Shown in pieces: positions 1 through 6,540 of a DNA stretch of 10,325 nucleotides (within the stretch, counting starts at the first letter, position 1; each line of letters starts with the position of its first letter). Origin of the DNA: Candidatus Minthenecus merdequi (GTDB taxonomy: Bacteria > Bacteroidota > Bacteroidia > Bacteroidales > Paludibacteraceae); the NCBI GenBank assembly GCA_018064385.1, contig JAGHVI010000173.1, positions 1 through 10,325 on the forward strand, in the 5' to 3' direction. The position numbers were made by a program, and so were the translations under genes. The notes below the pieces were generated by a model. That model did not search any database. It saw only the letters and a list, made by a program, of their open reading frames with translations, and was not told the origin of the DNA.

Positions 1-38
1 TTTCCGAGCACTTCGTACTCGGTTACTCATAGTACAGC

Positions 39-136
39 CTTCCAGGCTGAACAAACGAAACTTGAGATACAATCTTCCAGGCTGAACAAGCGAAACTTGA
101 GATACAATCTTCCAGGCTGAACATGTGCAACTTGAG
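39..136. repeat. 35-bp tandem repeat, three copies
   Basis: Copies begin at 39, 74 and 109, each opening with CTTCCAGGCTGAACA and carrying AACTTGAG near the end. Copies 1 and 2 differ at one base (A/G at unit position 17). Copy 3 keeps the first 15 bases but diverges in the middle and after CTTGAG. The unit is not a multiple of three and no ORF crosses it, so it is not a protein repeat. There is no spacer between copies, so it is not a CRISPR array. Only copy 1 has the flanking bases that complete a small hairpin, AGCCT-TCC-AGGCT (36-48). Function unknown; it may be a remnant intergenic minisatellite that starts near the left edge. Confidence 0.85.
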
Positions 137-213
137 TGAATTTATAGAACTCACCTATAATGATTTTTGTCTCGTTTTTAATCCAACTTTGAGCACCCTA
201 TGTGAAAGGTCGG

Positions 214-249
214 TAATTATGAGAAATGTTAGAAAGAGTGCCATAATTA
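214..249. repeat. 8-bp AT-rich inverted repeat
   Basis: TAATTATG at 214-221 is matched by CATAATTA at 242-249, separated by 20 bases. It lies about 20 bp upstream of the candidate -33 element at 268. It could be an operator or a chance AT-rich palindrome; there is no U-tract, so it is not a terminator. Confidence 0.35.
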
Positions 250-267
250 TATTTTTCACTCACGTCC

Positions 268-298
268 ATTGTTAAACCAAGTTTTTTTTGTACCTTTG
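268..298 (+). promoter_or_regulatory. Bacteroidota-type promoter P1 (-33/-7)
   Basis: TACCTTTG at 291-298 matches the TAnnTTTG -7 consensus of Bacteroidota sigma-ABfr promoters and is followed by C, as is common. ATTG at 268-271 fits the -33 TTG element, with a 19-bp gap, the usual spacing. Transcription would start near 305 and read rightward through about 245 bases of leader before the first clear gene at 550. Consensus match and spacing are seen directly; activity is inferred. Confidence 0.65.
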
Positions 299-325
299 CA
301 TTCGCAATTGTAACACCTTGCCAAT

Positions 326-391
326 ATGCTGAATTTTATATTATGCTTAGTGTTATTTGCATACACTACATACCATATACCTCAACGATGA
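326..391 (+). CDS. possible 21-aa hydrophobic leader ORF
   Basis: An ATG at 326 opens a 21-codon frame reading MLNFILCLVLFAYTTYHIPQR, ending with TGA at 389-391. It starts about 20 bases after the predicted P1 start site and is strongly hydrophobic in its first 13 residues. A second frame of 10 codons (MTDSAWLSVI, 388-420) overlaps its stop in an ATGA arrangement. Neither has a visible ribosome-binding site, and AT-rich DNA yields such frames by chance. I recognise no family. It may be a leader peptide or small membrane protein, but most likely it is noise; it is listed because of its position directly after a good promoter. Confidence 0.15.
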   Translation: MLNFILCLVLFAYTTYHIPQR

Positions 392-426
392 CGGATTCGG
401 CATGGCTATCTGTTATTTGAGGTGAG

Positions 427-467
427 TTTTTTTGCCATAACGGGACAGGTTTTATGTGGCAAAAAAA
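427..467. other. 11-bp perfect hairpin in operon leader
   Basis: TTTTTTTGCCA (427-437) is perfectly complementary to TGGCAAAAAAA (457-467), with a 19-base loop that allows two more pairs (T-G, A-T) at its base. The T-run precedes the stem and the A-run follows it, the reverse of an intrinsic terminator, on both strands. It sits between P1 and the second promoter. It could be an mRNA-stabilising or regulatory stem in the P1 leader, or a protein-binding site in the DNA. Confidence 0.55.
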
Positions 468-515
468 GTTCTGAAAATATATAGCAAAGACTGCCTTTTT
501 GTTAATTTTTATTTG

Positions 516-523
516 TAACTTTG
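516..523 (+). promoter_or_regulatory. -7 element of second promoter P2
   Basis: TAACTTTG matches TAnnTTTG and is followed by C. The expected start site, near 530, lies about 20 bases before the ATG at 550. The nearest -33-like TTG (499-501) is only 14 bp upstream, shorter than usual, so only the -7 half is well supported. If P2 is used, the in-frame upstream ATG at 499 would not be transcribed, which supports 550 as the start of the first operon gene. Confidence 0.5.
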
Positions 524-549
524 CAAGTCATTTTGGCTTTGTACTAATA

Positions 550-1122
550 ATGTCTGAAATACGTGATATTGAAAGAAGAATCTGTCGTCTTGAGAGTATA
601 GAGGGAATACGTCAGTTGCAGGCAAAGTATCAGCGTTGTCTTGATACTCGCGACTTTGACGGAATTGCTGAATGCTTTGCTGAAGATGTTTGTTCATCGT
701 ATGACAATGGAAAGATGTCGTATGAGGGACGTGATGCCGTTATGATGTTTCTATGCAATGTTATGAGACTTAATATGCCGTCAACTCATCTTATTCATGG
801 AGGAGAGGTTGATATTATTGACGAAATTCATGCTCATGCAAAGTGGTTTCTTGAGGATTATTTGCTTCATCAACGATACAAAATGAAACTGCATGGTGCT
901 GCCATTTATGAGGTTGACTACGTGAAGATAGAAGACAAATGGTTAATCAAGAGCATAGGGTACAAAAGGTGTTATGAATATCTTGAGTGGCGACCTCTTA
1001 TGAATCTGATGACCCTTGGCAAACGTACTTTTTTTGACAGACTGAAGAATACAGCCCCTGAAACATTGGGTAAATATGGAAAATACTTTCAGTACGAGAT
1101 ACTGAAGAAAAAGAAAATATGA
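550..1122 (+). CDS. SnoaL/NTF2-like fold protein
   Basis: This 190-residue protein resembles the NTF2-like SnoaL superfamily, whose members act as small cyclases, isomerases, dehydratases or ring-modifying enzymes. Residues 12-50 (ESIEGIRQLQAKYQRCLDTR, then F-x-ED) match the opening helices and first strand; GRDAVMMF at 60-67 and STHLIHGG at 78-85 fit the family pattern. Tyr27, Asp32, Asp46, His80 and His83 are possible pocket residues. A basic tail of about 45 residues after the core ends in KKKK. An in-frame ATG at 499 would add 17 hydrophobic residues, but it lies upstream of the -7 element at 516-523, so 550 is preferred. The stop overlaps the next ATG (ATGA), implying translational coupling. 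Family is fairly secure; reaction is unknown. A non-catalytic binding role is possible. Confidence 0.8.
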   Translation: MSEIRDIERRICRLESIEGIRQLQAKYQRCLDTRDFDGIAECFAEDVCSSYDNGKMSYEGRDAVMMFLCNVMRLNMPSTHLIHGGEVDIIDEIHAHAKWFLEDYLLHQRYKMKLHGAAIYEVDYVKIEDKWLIKSIGYKRCYEYLEWRPLMNLMTLGKRTFFDRLKNTAPETLGKYGKYFQYEILKKKKI

Positions 1123-2018
1123 ATATCTTTTTATTATATTTCACTGGAACTTACAACACGCGTTTTGTAACGAACAAATTACGTGAGAGCCTTGAGAAAG
1201 AGGGTTGTACAGTCACGACATACGAGATTGACCCATTGAACGAAGAAAAATTGGATTTTACACCTTACGACATTGTGGGGTTGGGACATCCTATATATGG
1301 TTTTGCTACACCATGGCCTTTTTTGCGTTTTGTCCGGAAACAAAAATTTCCAGAGGGGAAAAGGGTTTTTATTTATAAGAACTCAGGAGAGTCGTATCAT
1401 GAGAACGATGCATCGTCAAAATTTGTGTTGAAAAAACTGCGTAAGGATAAAGTGAAAATTGAGAATGAATATCATTTCTGTATGCCTTACAATATACATT
1501 TCAGGTATGATGATTATCTTATCAAAGAGATGTTCAGTAAGAATGAGAAACTGATGCGAATTCTTGTGTATGAGGTGCTTAATGGTATTCCAAACCTTAA
1601 ACCTTATAAGTTATGGCCGAAAGTGGTTACTACGGTTGTTGCACCATTTCAGTACATTGCAGGCGATGTCAATTCGTTTCTATATAAGGTAGATATGAAG
1701 AGGTGTATTGGTTGTGGATTATGTATAAAGAGTTGTCCAAAGCATAACATTTATAAGGACGCAAAAGGAAATATCAAGTTTCATCATGATTGTCAGATGT
1801 GTATGCGTTGCTCTTTTTATTGTCCTGTGGATGCTTTTAACATTGGTTTTTTGGACGACTGGGGATGGCGTGTGAATGGAGGATATAATTTCAAGAAGAT
1901 TGAGAGTTTGCAGGTTGAAAAACCTATAATAACAAGCGAGACAGAAGGGTTCTTTGAGTGTTTTAAGGAGAAATTCGAGAATATAGATAAACGATATAAC
2001 GAATTATTTGAGCAATGA
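1119..2018 (+). CDS. flavodoxin-diferredoxin fusion (EFR1-like)
   Basis: The 299-residue protein joins a flavodoxin-like domain to a 2[4Fe-4S] ferredoxin domain, the layout of EFR1-family ferredoxins. Residues 1-21 give the FMN phosphate loop (YFTGTYNTR at 7-15) and GHPIYGFATPWP (56-67) fits a second flavin-contact loop. A linker of about 70 residues leads to two complete CxxCxxCxxxCP cluster motifs: Cys196/199/202/206 and Cys225/228/231/235. Such proteins move low-potential electrons between a cytosolic donor and a partner enzyme. There is no signal peptide, so it should be cytosolic. It overlaps both neighbours by four bases, so it is expected to serve the same pathway, probably as electron donor or as a reductase of the ACP-bound or activated acid. 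Fold and clusters are clear from sequence; the partner is inferred. Confidence 0.88.
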   Translation: MNIFLLYFTGTYNTRFVTNKLRESLEKEGCTVTTYEIDPLNEEKLDFTPYDIVGLGHPIYGFATPWPFLRFVRKQKFPEGKRVFIYKNSGESYHENDASSKFVLKKLRKDKVKIENEYHFCMPYNIHFRYDDYLIKEMFSKNEKLMRILVYEVLNGIPNLKPYKLWPKVVTTVVAPFQYIAGDVNSFLYKVDMKRCIGCGLCIKSCPKHNIYKDAKGNIKFHHDCQMCMRCSFYCPVDAFNIGFLDDWGWRVNGGYNFKKIESLQVEKPIITSETEGFFECFKEKFENIDKRYNELFEQ

Positions 2019-2785
2019 ACAAATATGCGTTGGTGACAGGAGCCAGTTCCGGTATTGGTTTTCAGTACGCACGAGTGATGGCAAATCGTGGATATAATGT
2101 CATAATCGTCAGTAATGAAATGGCTGTAAATGAAAAGTCAGATGAGTTGAAGAAGGAATTTCCTGATGTTGAGTTTGTGCCTATAGTTTGTGACCTTGGA
2201 AGGCCGGAATCGGCAAAGGAGTTGTACAATCTGTGCATCGGTTATGAGGTTGAAGTATTGATAAACAATGCTGGTGTTTATCATGATAGAGATTTCCTGG
2301 ATGATTCAGAGGAGTTTAATAAGTTGATATTCAATCTTCATGTAAATACCCCAGCGATGCTACTTTATTTTTTTGCCAAAGATATGGTTGCTCGTGGAAA
2401 AGGCTATATTTTGAATATGAGTTCTATTACTAATCGTATAGCTGTTCAGCGACTTGGAACATACGGTTCGACAAAGGCTTTCCTGTCAGCATTTTCCAGG
2501 TCTGTTCATATAGAGTTGAAATACAAGGGCGTAATCGTGACTTGTGTGCGTCCAGGAGCAGTTGATACAGGGTTATATAGCATAAGGAAAGGAGCTACGA
2601 AGGTTGGTTTGGCGTTGGGATATATTGTCAAGCCTGAGTATCTTGCCAGACATGCCGTTAAAGCGATGTTCCGAGGAAAAGCGGATGTCACCATTCCTTG
2701 GTTTTGGAATAAATTGCTGATAATCCTTGTAGCATTGATTCCAACTTGGGTGCTGAGGTTGGTTAGGAAATGGGGAATTTTTTAG
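2015..2785 (+). CDS. short-chain dehydrogenase/reductase with hydrophobic tail
   Basis: A classical SDR of 256 residues. The NAD(P)-binding TGASSGIG is at 8-15, the adenine-pocket Asp at 60 (CDL), NNAG at 84-87, the structural Asn at 111 and the catalytic set Ser137, Tyr150, Lys154 (YGSTK). RPGAVDTG (179-186) is the usual post-catalytic loop. These enzymes reduce ketones or oxidise alcohols with NAD(P)H; in an operon with an ACP, a 3-oxoacyl or aryl-ketone carrier-bound substrate is plausible. The C-terminus is unusual: residues 234-250 are strongly hydrophobic (LLIILVALIPTWVLRLV) and followed by RKWGIF, suggesting membrane association or a lipid-facing lid. The start overlaps the previous stop as ATGA. 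Family is secure; the substrate is not visible. Confidence 0.92.
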   Translation: MNKYALVTGASSGIGFQYARVMANRGYNVIIVSNEMAVNEKSDELKKEFPDVEFVPIVCDLGRPESAKELYNLCIGYEVEVLINNAGVYHDRDFLDDSEEFNKLIFNLHVNTPAMLLYFFAKDMVARGKGYILNMSSITNRIAVQRLGTYGSTKAFLSAFSRSVHIELKYKGVIVTCVRPGAVDTGLYSIRKGATKVGLALGYIVKPEYLARHAVKAMFRGKADVTIPWFWNKLLIILVALIPTWVLRLVRKWGIF

Positions 2786-2802
2786 AACCACCTTAACTAT
2801 AA

Positions 2803-3081
2803 ATGAAAAACAATTTATTAACTATGGAAGATAAAAATTTATTATTGAAACAGCAAATTTTAGAGGCTTTGAATATGGAAGACATCAAGCCTGAAGACAT
2901 CCTTGATGACCAACCTCTTTTTGGAGAGGGTCTTGGTCTTGACTCTATTGACGCATTGGAGCTTATGATGTTGCTTGATAAACATTATGGAATCAAGTTG
3001 ACCGATAGGAAAGAGAGTCGTGAGGTATTCAAGTCTGTTAATGCTATGGCGAAGTATATTGAAGAAAACAGGAAGAAATGA
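2803..3081 (+). CDS. acyl carrier protein, biosynthetic type
   Basis: A 92-residue acidic carrier protein with the phosphopantetheine site LGLDSID; Ser48 is the attachment residue. Helix II continues as ALELMMLLDKHYGI, and the C-terminal helix is VNAMAKYIEENRKK. The pattern FGEGLGLDSIDALEL is the one I associate with carriers of aryl polyene, flexirubin and related type II clusters rather than with housekeeping AcpP, but that is from memory of the family. Start choice is uncertain: ATG at 2803 or, seven codons in, ATG at 2824 (MEDKN). Neither has a clear Shine-Dalgarno, and 2803 keeps the gap to the dehydrogenase at 17 bp. The stop overlaps the ligase start (ATGA), suggesting that carrier and ligase work together. 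Confidence 0.93.
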   Translation: MKNNLLTMEDKNLLLKQQILEALNMEDIKPEDILDDQPLFGEGLGLDSIDALELMMLLDKHYGIKLTDRKESREVFKSVNAMAKYIEENRKK

Positions 3082-4373
3082 ATAATGATATAGAGTTTCG
3101 CACTGTTGATGAGATTAAACGGTTTCAGGAAGCCAAATTGCGCGAGCAATTGATATTTTTGCAGAATCATTCACCCTATTATCAGAACTTGTTCAGAAGT
3201 AACGGTATTGATATTGGGGAGATAAGATATCTTGAAGACCTGCAAAAACTTCCATTTACAGAGAAAGAGGATTTGCATAGGTTTAATGATGATTTCAGAT
3301 GTGTCAATCCCGAGAAAATTGTTGATTTTATCACTACCTCAGGAACATTGGGAGACCCGGTTGTGTTTGGATGTACCGAAAATGACTTGGAACGGTTGGC
3401 ATTTAACGAGAAGAAATCGTTTGAGTGCGCAAATCTCAAGCATGGGGATATTCTTCAATTAATGGTTACGCTTGACAAACGTTTTATGGCTGGACTTGCT
3501 TATTGGTTAGGTGCAAGAAAGTTGGGTATCAGCGTAGTACGTGTAGGTAATGGTGTACCTGAATTACAGTGGGATACTATTCAGCGACTTCATCCGACGG
3601 CTATAATGTGTGTGCCGTCGTTCATCTTGAGGTTGTTGGATTATGCTGATGCAAACAACATTGATTATCACAACAGTTCTATAAAGAAGGTGATAGGTAT
3701 AGGAGAGGGTTTGCGTGATCAACAGTTTAATTTGAGTCTTTTGGGACAGAGAATCAAAGATCGTTGGTCAGAGGTTCAGTTATTTTCCACATATTCTTCG
3801 ACTGAGATGTCGGCTACTTTTTCTGAGTGCGAGTATGGCTGTGGTGGTCATGTCCATCCAGAGTTGATAATTACTGAAATCATAGGAGAGGATAACAAAC
3901 CAGTTCCTGATGGACAGGTTGGTGAAATTGTTGTTACCACATTGGGTGTTGAGGGAATGCCTCTTTTGCGTTTCAGGACTGGCGATATGGCGGCACGTGT
4001 GACGGAGAAGTGCAAGTGTGGTAGGAACTCCTATCGTCTGACTCCTTTGGTAGGCAGGAAGCATAATATGATAAAATTGAAAGGTACAACGTTATATCCA
4101 CCTGCGATTAATGATGTGTTGGACAATACTTTATACGTTGAGAATTATGTAGTAATGGTTCGTAATTCCGAGTCGGGAACTGACGAGGTAATTGTTCGTG
4201 TGGGGGTAAAAGGTCTTATGGATAATGAGAGTGTGATTAAGGACCTTAAAGATAGATTCAGGGCAAGGCTCAGGGTTACTCCCATAATCGAAATTCTGCC
4301 AGTAGATGTTGTTAATCGTATAAATTTTCCAGCAAAATCGCGTAAGCCAATCAAGTTTGTTGATGAAAGGTGA
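3078..4373 (+). CDS. PaaK-type adenylate-forming acid ligase
   Basis: The 431-residue protein belongs to the phenylacetate-CoA ligase (PaaK) branch of the ANL superfamily, which activates a carboxylic acid as acyl-AMP and passes it to CoA or a carrier thiol. Visible motifs: P-loop TTSGTLGDP (86-94), STYSSTEM (237-244, with the conserved Glu243), RFRTGD (298-303), and the hinge GRKHNMIKLKG (326-336). Near the C-terminus, SRKPIKF supplies a candidate catalytic lysine (Lys423). Cys251, Cys255, nearby His258/His260 and the CKC pair at 312/314 could form a structural metal site, as suggested for relatives. Length is normal for the family. Direct overlap with the ACP gene suggests the ACP is the acceptor, but CoA cannot be excluded. 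Last gene of the operon. The acid cannot be read from the sequence. Confidence 0.9.
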   Translation: MNNDIEFRTVDEIKRFQEAKLREQLIFLQNHSPYYQNLFRSNGIDIGEIRYLEDLQKLPFTEKEDLHRFNDDFRCVNPEKIVDFITTSGTLGDPVVFGCTENDLERLAFNEKKSFECANLKHGDILQLMVTLDKRFMAGLAYWLGARKLGISVVRVGNGVPELQWDTIQRLHPTAIMCVPSFILRLLDYADANNIDYHNSSIKKVIGIGEGLRDQQFNLSLLGQRIKDRWSEVQLFSTYSSTEMSATFSECEYGCGGHVHPELIITEIIGEDNKPVPDGQVGEIVVTTLGVEGMPLLRFRTGDMAARVTEKCKCGRNSYRLTPLVGRKHNMIKLKGTTLYPPAINDVLDNTLYVENYVVMVRNSESGTDEVIVRVGVKGLMDNESVIKDLKDRFRARLRVTPIIEILPVDVVNRINFPAKSRKPIKFVDER

Positions 4374-4394
4374 TTGTTCTTAGCGTTGAGAAAT

Positions 4395-4431
4395 AAAAAA
4401 AGGTACGACAATCTGTTGTCGTACCTTTTTT
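4395..4431. terminator. bidirectional intrinsic terminator
   Basis: GGTACGACAA (4402-4411), loop TCTG, and TTGTCGTACC (4416-4425) form a perfect 10-bp stem. It is flanked by seven A (4395-4401) and six T (4426-4431) that extend the pairing to 16 bp. It lies 21 bases past the ligase stop and 16 bases past the end of the convergent dnaK, and has a T-tract in both directions, so it should stop transcription from both sides. Confidence 0.95.
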
Positions 4432-4447
4432 ATTTGACTATAGGGTG

Positions 4448-6379
4448 TTATTTTACCTCTTCAAAGTCAACGTCTGTCACGTTGTCAGAGTTGTTATTGC
4501 CACCCTGATTATTGCATGAGCCATTGTTACCGCAGTTGCAGTCTGGACCTGGTTGAGCACCGCCTTGCTGTTGTGCGTTGGCAGCATTGTACATATCCTG
4601 AGAAGCAGCGTGGAATGCGGTGTTGAGAGCTTCCATAGCTTTGTCAATAGCCTCAATGTTTTGATCTTTGTGGGCAGTTTTGAGTTGTTCGAGTGCGCTT
4701 TCGATAGGAGCCTTCTTGTCTGCAGGAAGTTTGTCGCCAAGTTCCTTGAGTTGTTTTTCGGTTTGAAAAATCATACTGTCGGCTTGGTTGAGTTTGTCTA
4801 TGCGCTCACGCTCTTTCTTGTCAGCTTCAGCATTTGCTTCAGCCTCAGCTTTCATACGCTTGATTTCGTCTTCCGAGAGACCAGATGAAGCCTCAATACG
4901 GATTGACTGCTCCTTACCAGTGGCTTTGTCCTTGGCAGAAACCTTGAGGATACCATTTGCGTCGATGTCGAATGTAACTTCAATTTGAGGAACTCCACGA
5001 GGAGCGGCAGGGATACCATCGAGGTGGAACATGCCAATCTGTTTGTTCTGAGATGCCATTGGGCGCTCGCCTTGGAGGACGTTGATTTGTACGGAAGGCT
5101 GGTTATCTGAAGCAGTTGAGAACACTTCGGACTTCTTTGTAGGGATAGTGGTGTTAGCATCGATGAGTTTGGTCATCACACCACCCATTGTTTCGATACC
5201 GAGGCTCAAAGGAGTGACATCCAATAGGAGAACATCTTTAACTTCGCCGGTGAGAACTGCACCCTGAATGGCAGCACCTACGGCTACAACCTCGTCTGGG
5301 TTGACGCCCTTTGAAGGAGTTTTGCCGAAGAAATTCTTAACCAACTCTTGGATAGCAGGGATACGGGTAGAACCACCTACGAGGATAACTTCGTCAATAT
5401 CAGATTTAGAGAAGCCTGCAGCGTTCAGGGCATTTTCGCAAGGAGGAAGACAAGCCTGGATGAGGCGGTCAGCGAGCGACTCGAATTTTGCACGGGTCAA
5501 TGTCTTTACGAGGTGTTTAGGCACACCACCGACAGGCATTATATAAGGGAGGTTGATTTCGGTTGAGGCAGAGCTTGACAACTCGATTTTAGCTTTTTCG
5601 GCAGCTTCTTTGAGACGTTGCATAGCCATAGGGTCCTGACGGAGGTCTGCACCCTCGTCTTTCTGGAACTCGTCGGCAAGCCAATCAATGATTACGTGGT
5701 CGAAGTCGTCACCACCGAGGTGGGTGTCACCATTGGTTGATTTAACCTCGAAGACGCCATCGCCAAGTTCGAGGATAGAGATATCGAAAGTACCACCACC
5801 GAGGTCGAAGACGGCAATTTTCATATCCTTATTGGATTTGTCAAGGCCGTAAGCGAGTGCAGCGGCAGTAGGTTCGTTGACAATACGGCAGACGGTAAGA
5901 CCTGCGATTTCTCCAGCCTCTTTTGTTGCCTGACGTTGTGCGTCAGAGAAATATGCAGGGACGGTGATGACAGCCTTTGATACAGACTGACCGAGGTAGT
6001 CTTCAGCGGTTTTCTTCATCTTTTGAAGGATCATTGCTGAAATCTCCTGTGGTGTGTAGAGACGACCATCAATAGCAACGCGAGGAGTATTGTTGTCGCC
6101 TTTGCGCACTTCGTATGGCATACGCATAATCTCGTTCTGTACGCGGTCGTAAGTCTCGCCCATGAAACGTTTGATAGAATATACAGTATTTTTAGGGTTA
6201 GTCACAGCTTGACGTTTGGCAGGATCACCCACTTTGCGTTCACCGCCGTCAATAAAACCGACGATTGAAGGAGTTGTGCGTTTGCCCTCTGAATTTGTTA
6301 TTACGGTAGGTTCGTTACCTTCCAATACTGCGACGCAGGAGTTTGTGGTTCCTAAGTCTATGCCAATTATTTTTTCCAT
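4448..6379 (-). CDS. dnaK: chaperone protein DnaK (Hsp70)
   Basis: Complete 643-residue Hsp70. It binds exposed hydrophobic segments and releases them through ATP cycles driven by DnaJ and GrpE in the cytosol. The nucleotide-binding domain covers about 1-380: phosphate loop DLGTTNS (8-14), DLGGGTFD (192-199) with the autophosphorylation-type Thr197, and GGSTRIP (335-341). The interdomain linker DVLLLDV is at 382-388, followed by the substrate-binding beta domain to about 500 and a helical lid to about 600. The start (CAT at 6377-6379) gives the canonical MEKIIGIDLG. The tail is Asn/Gly-rich with Cys614, Cys616 and Cys622 before the conserved DVDFEEVK end. No grpE or dnaJ lies nearby, and both flanks carry terminators or noncoding DNA, so it appears to be transcribed alone. 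Confidence 0.99.
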   Translation of the reverse strand: MEKIIGIDLGTTNSCVAVLEGNEPTVITNSEGKRTTPSIVGFIDGGERKVGDPAKRQAVTNPKNTVYSIKRFMGETYDRVQNEIMRMPYEVRKGDNNTPRVAIDGRLYTPQEISAMILQKMKKTAEDYLGQSVSKAVITVPAYFSDAQRQATKEAGEIAGLTVCRIVNEPTAAALAYGLDKSNKDMKIAVFDLGGGTFDISILELGDGVFEVKSTNGDTHLGGDDFDHVIIDWLADEFQKDEGADLRQDPMAMQRLKEAAEKAKIELSSSASTEINLPYIMPVGGVPKHLVKTLTRAKFESLADRLIQACLPPCENALNAAGFSKSDIDEVILVGGSTRIPAIQELVKNFFGKTPSKGVNPDEVVAVGAAIQGAVLTGEVKDVLLLDVTPLSLGIETMGGVMTKLIDANTTIPTKKSEVFSTASDNQPSVQINVLQGERPMASQNKQIGMFHLDGIPAAPRGVPQIEVTFDIDANGILKVSAKDKATGKEQSIRIEASSGLSEDEIKRMKAEAEANAEADKKERERIDKLNQADSMIFQTEKQLKELGDKLPADKKAPIESALEQLKTAHKDQNIEAIDKAMEALNTAFHAASQDMYNAANAQQQGGAQPGPDCNCGNNGSCNNQGGNNNSDNVTDVDFEEVK

Positions 6380-6416
6380 ATTATAGTTAGTTGTTAATTA
6401 TCGTTTGCCATATTAT

Positions 6417-6507
6417 TGTCAAATGGCGTGCCAGCGGTATTTGAGCACTCTGGCGTGTCATATTGGCAGAGGAGAGGAGAAAATTGGTGACATAGTTGTC
6501 AAAATTA
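6417..6507 (-). promoter_or_regulatory. dnaK promoter region with TGTCA motifs
   Basis: Read on the minus strand, TAATTTTG (6507 down to 6500) matches the TAnnTTTG -7 element, placing the start near 6493 and leaving a leader of about 110 bases. No good -33 TTG is visible at 19-21 bp upstream. A TGACA-TAGT-TGTCA palindrome (6488-6501) covers the predicted start and touches the -7 element. Further TGTCA copies sit at 6417-6421 and 6456-6460, and TGGCGTG occurs twice (6424, 6451). No CIRCE element was recognised. The palindrome is placed where a repressor would act; which protein binds is unknown. Confidence 0.4.
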
Positions 6508-6540
6508 TCATTTGGAAATAAATTCACTCTAAAATTCAGA

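Noticed and set aside
39..136. CRISPR array
   Set aside because: The 35-bp units abut with no spacers, and no cas gene is present.
427..467. Intrinsic terminator
   Set aside because: The T-run is on the 5' side and the A-run on the 3' side of the stem on both strands, so no U-tract follows the hairpin.
499..549. Upstream ATG giving a 17-residue N-terminal extension to the SnoaL-like protein
   Set aside because: The extension overlaps the -7 promoter element at 516-523, and the family-like sequence begins at MSEIRDIE (550).
550..4373. Complete aryl polyene or flexirubin cluster
   Set aside because: No ketosynthase, ammonia-lyase, acyltransferase, lipid carrier or exporter gene is present. 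Only the ACP and ligase recall those pathways.
4553..4888. Plus-strand frame opposite the dnaK 3' end
   Set aside because: It lies wholly within dnaK, whose full-length protein is unmistakable; other frames over dnaK are shadows for the same reason.
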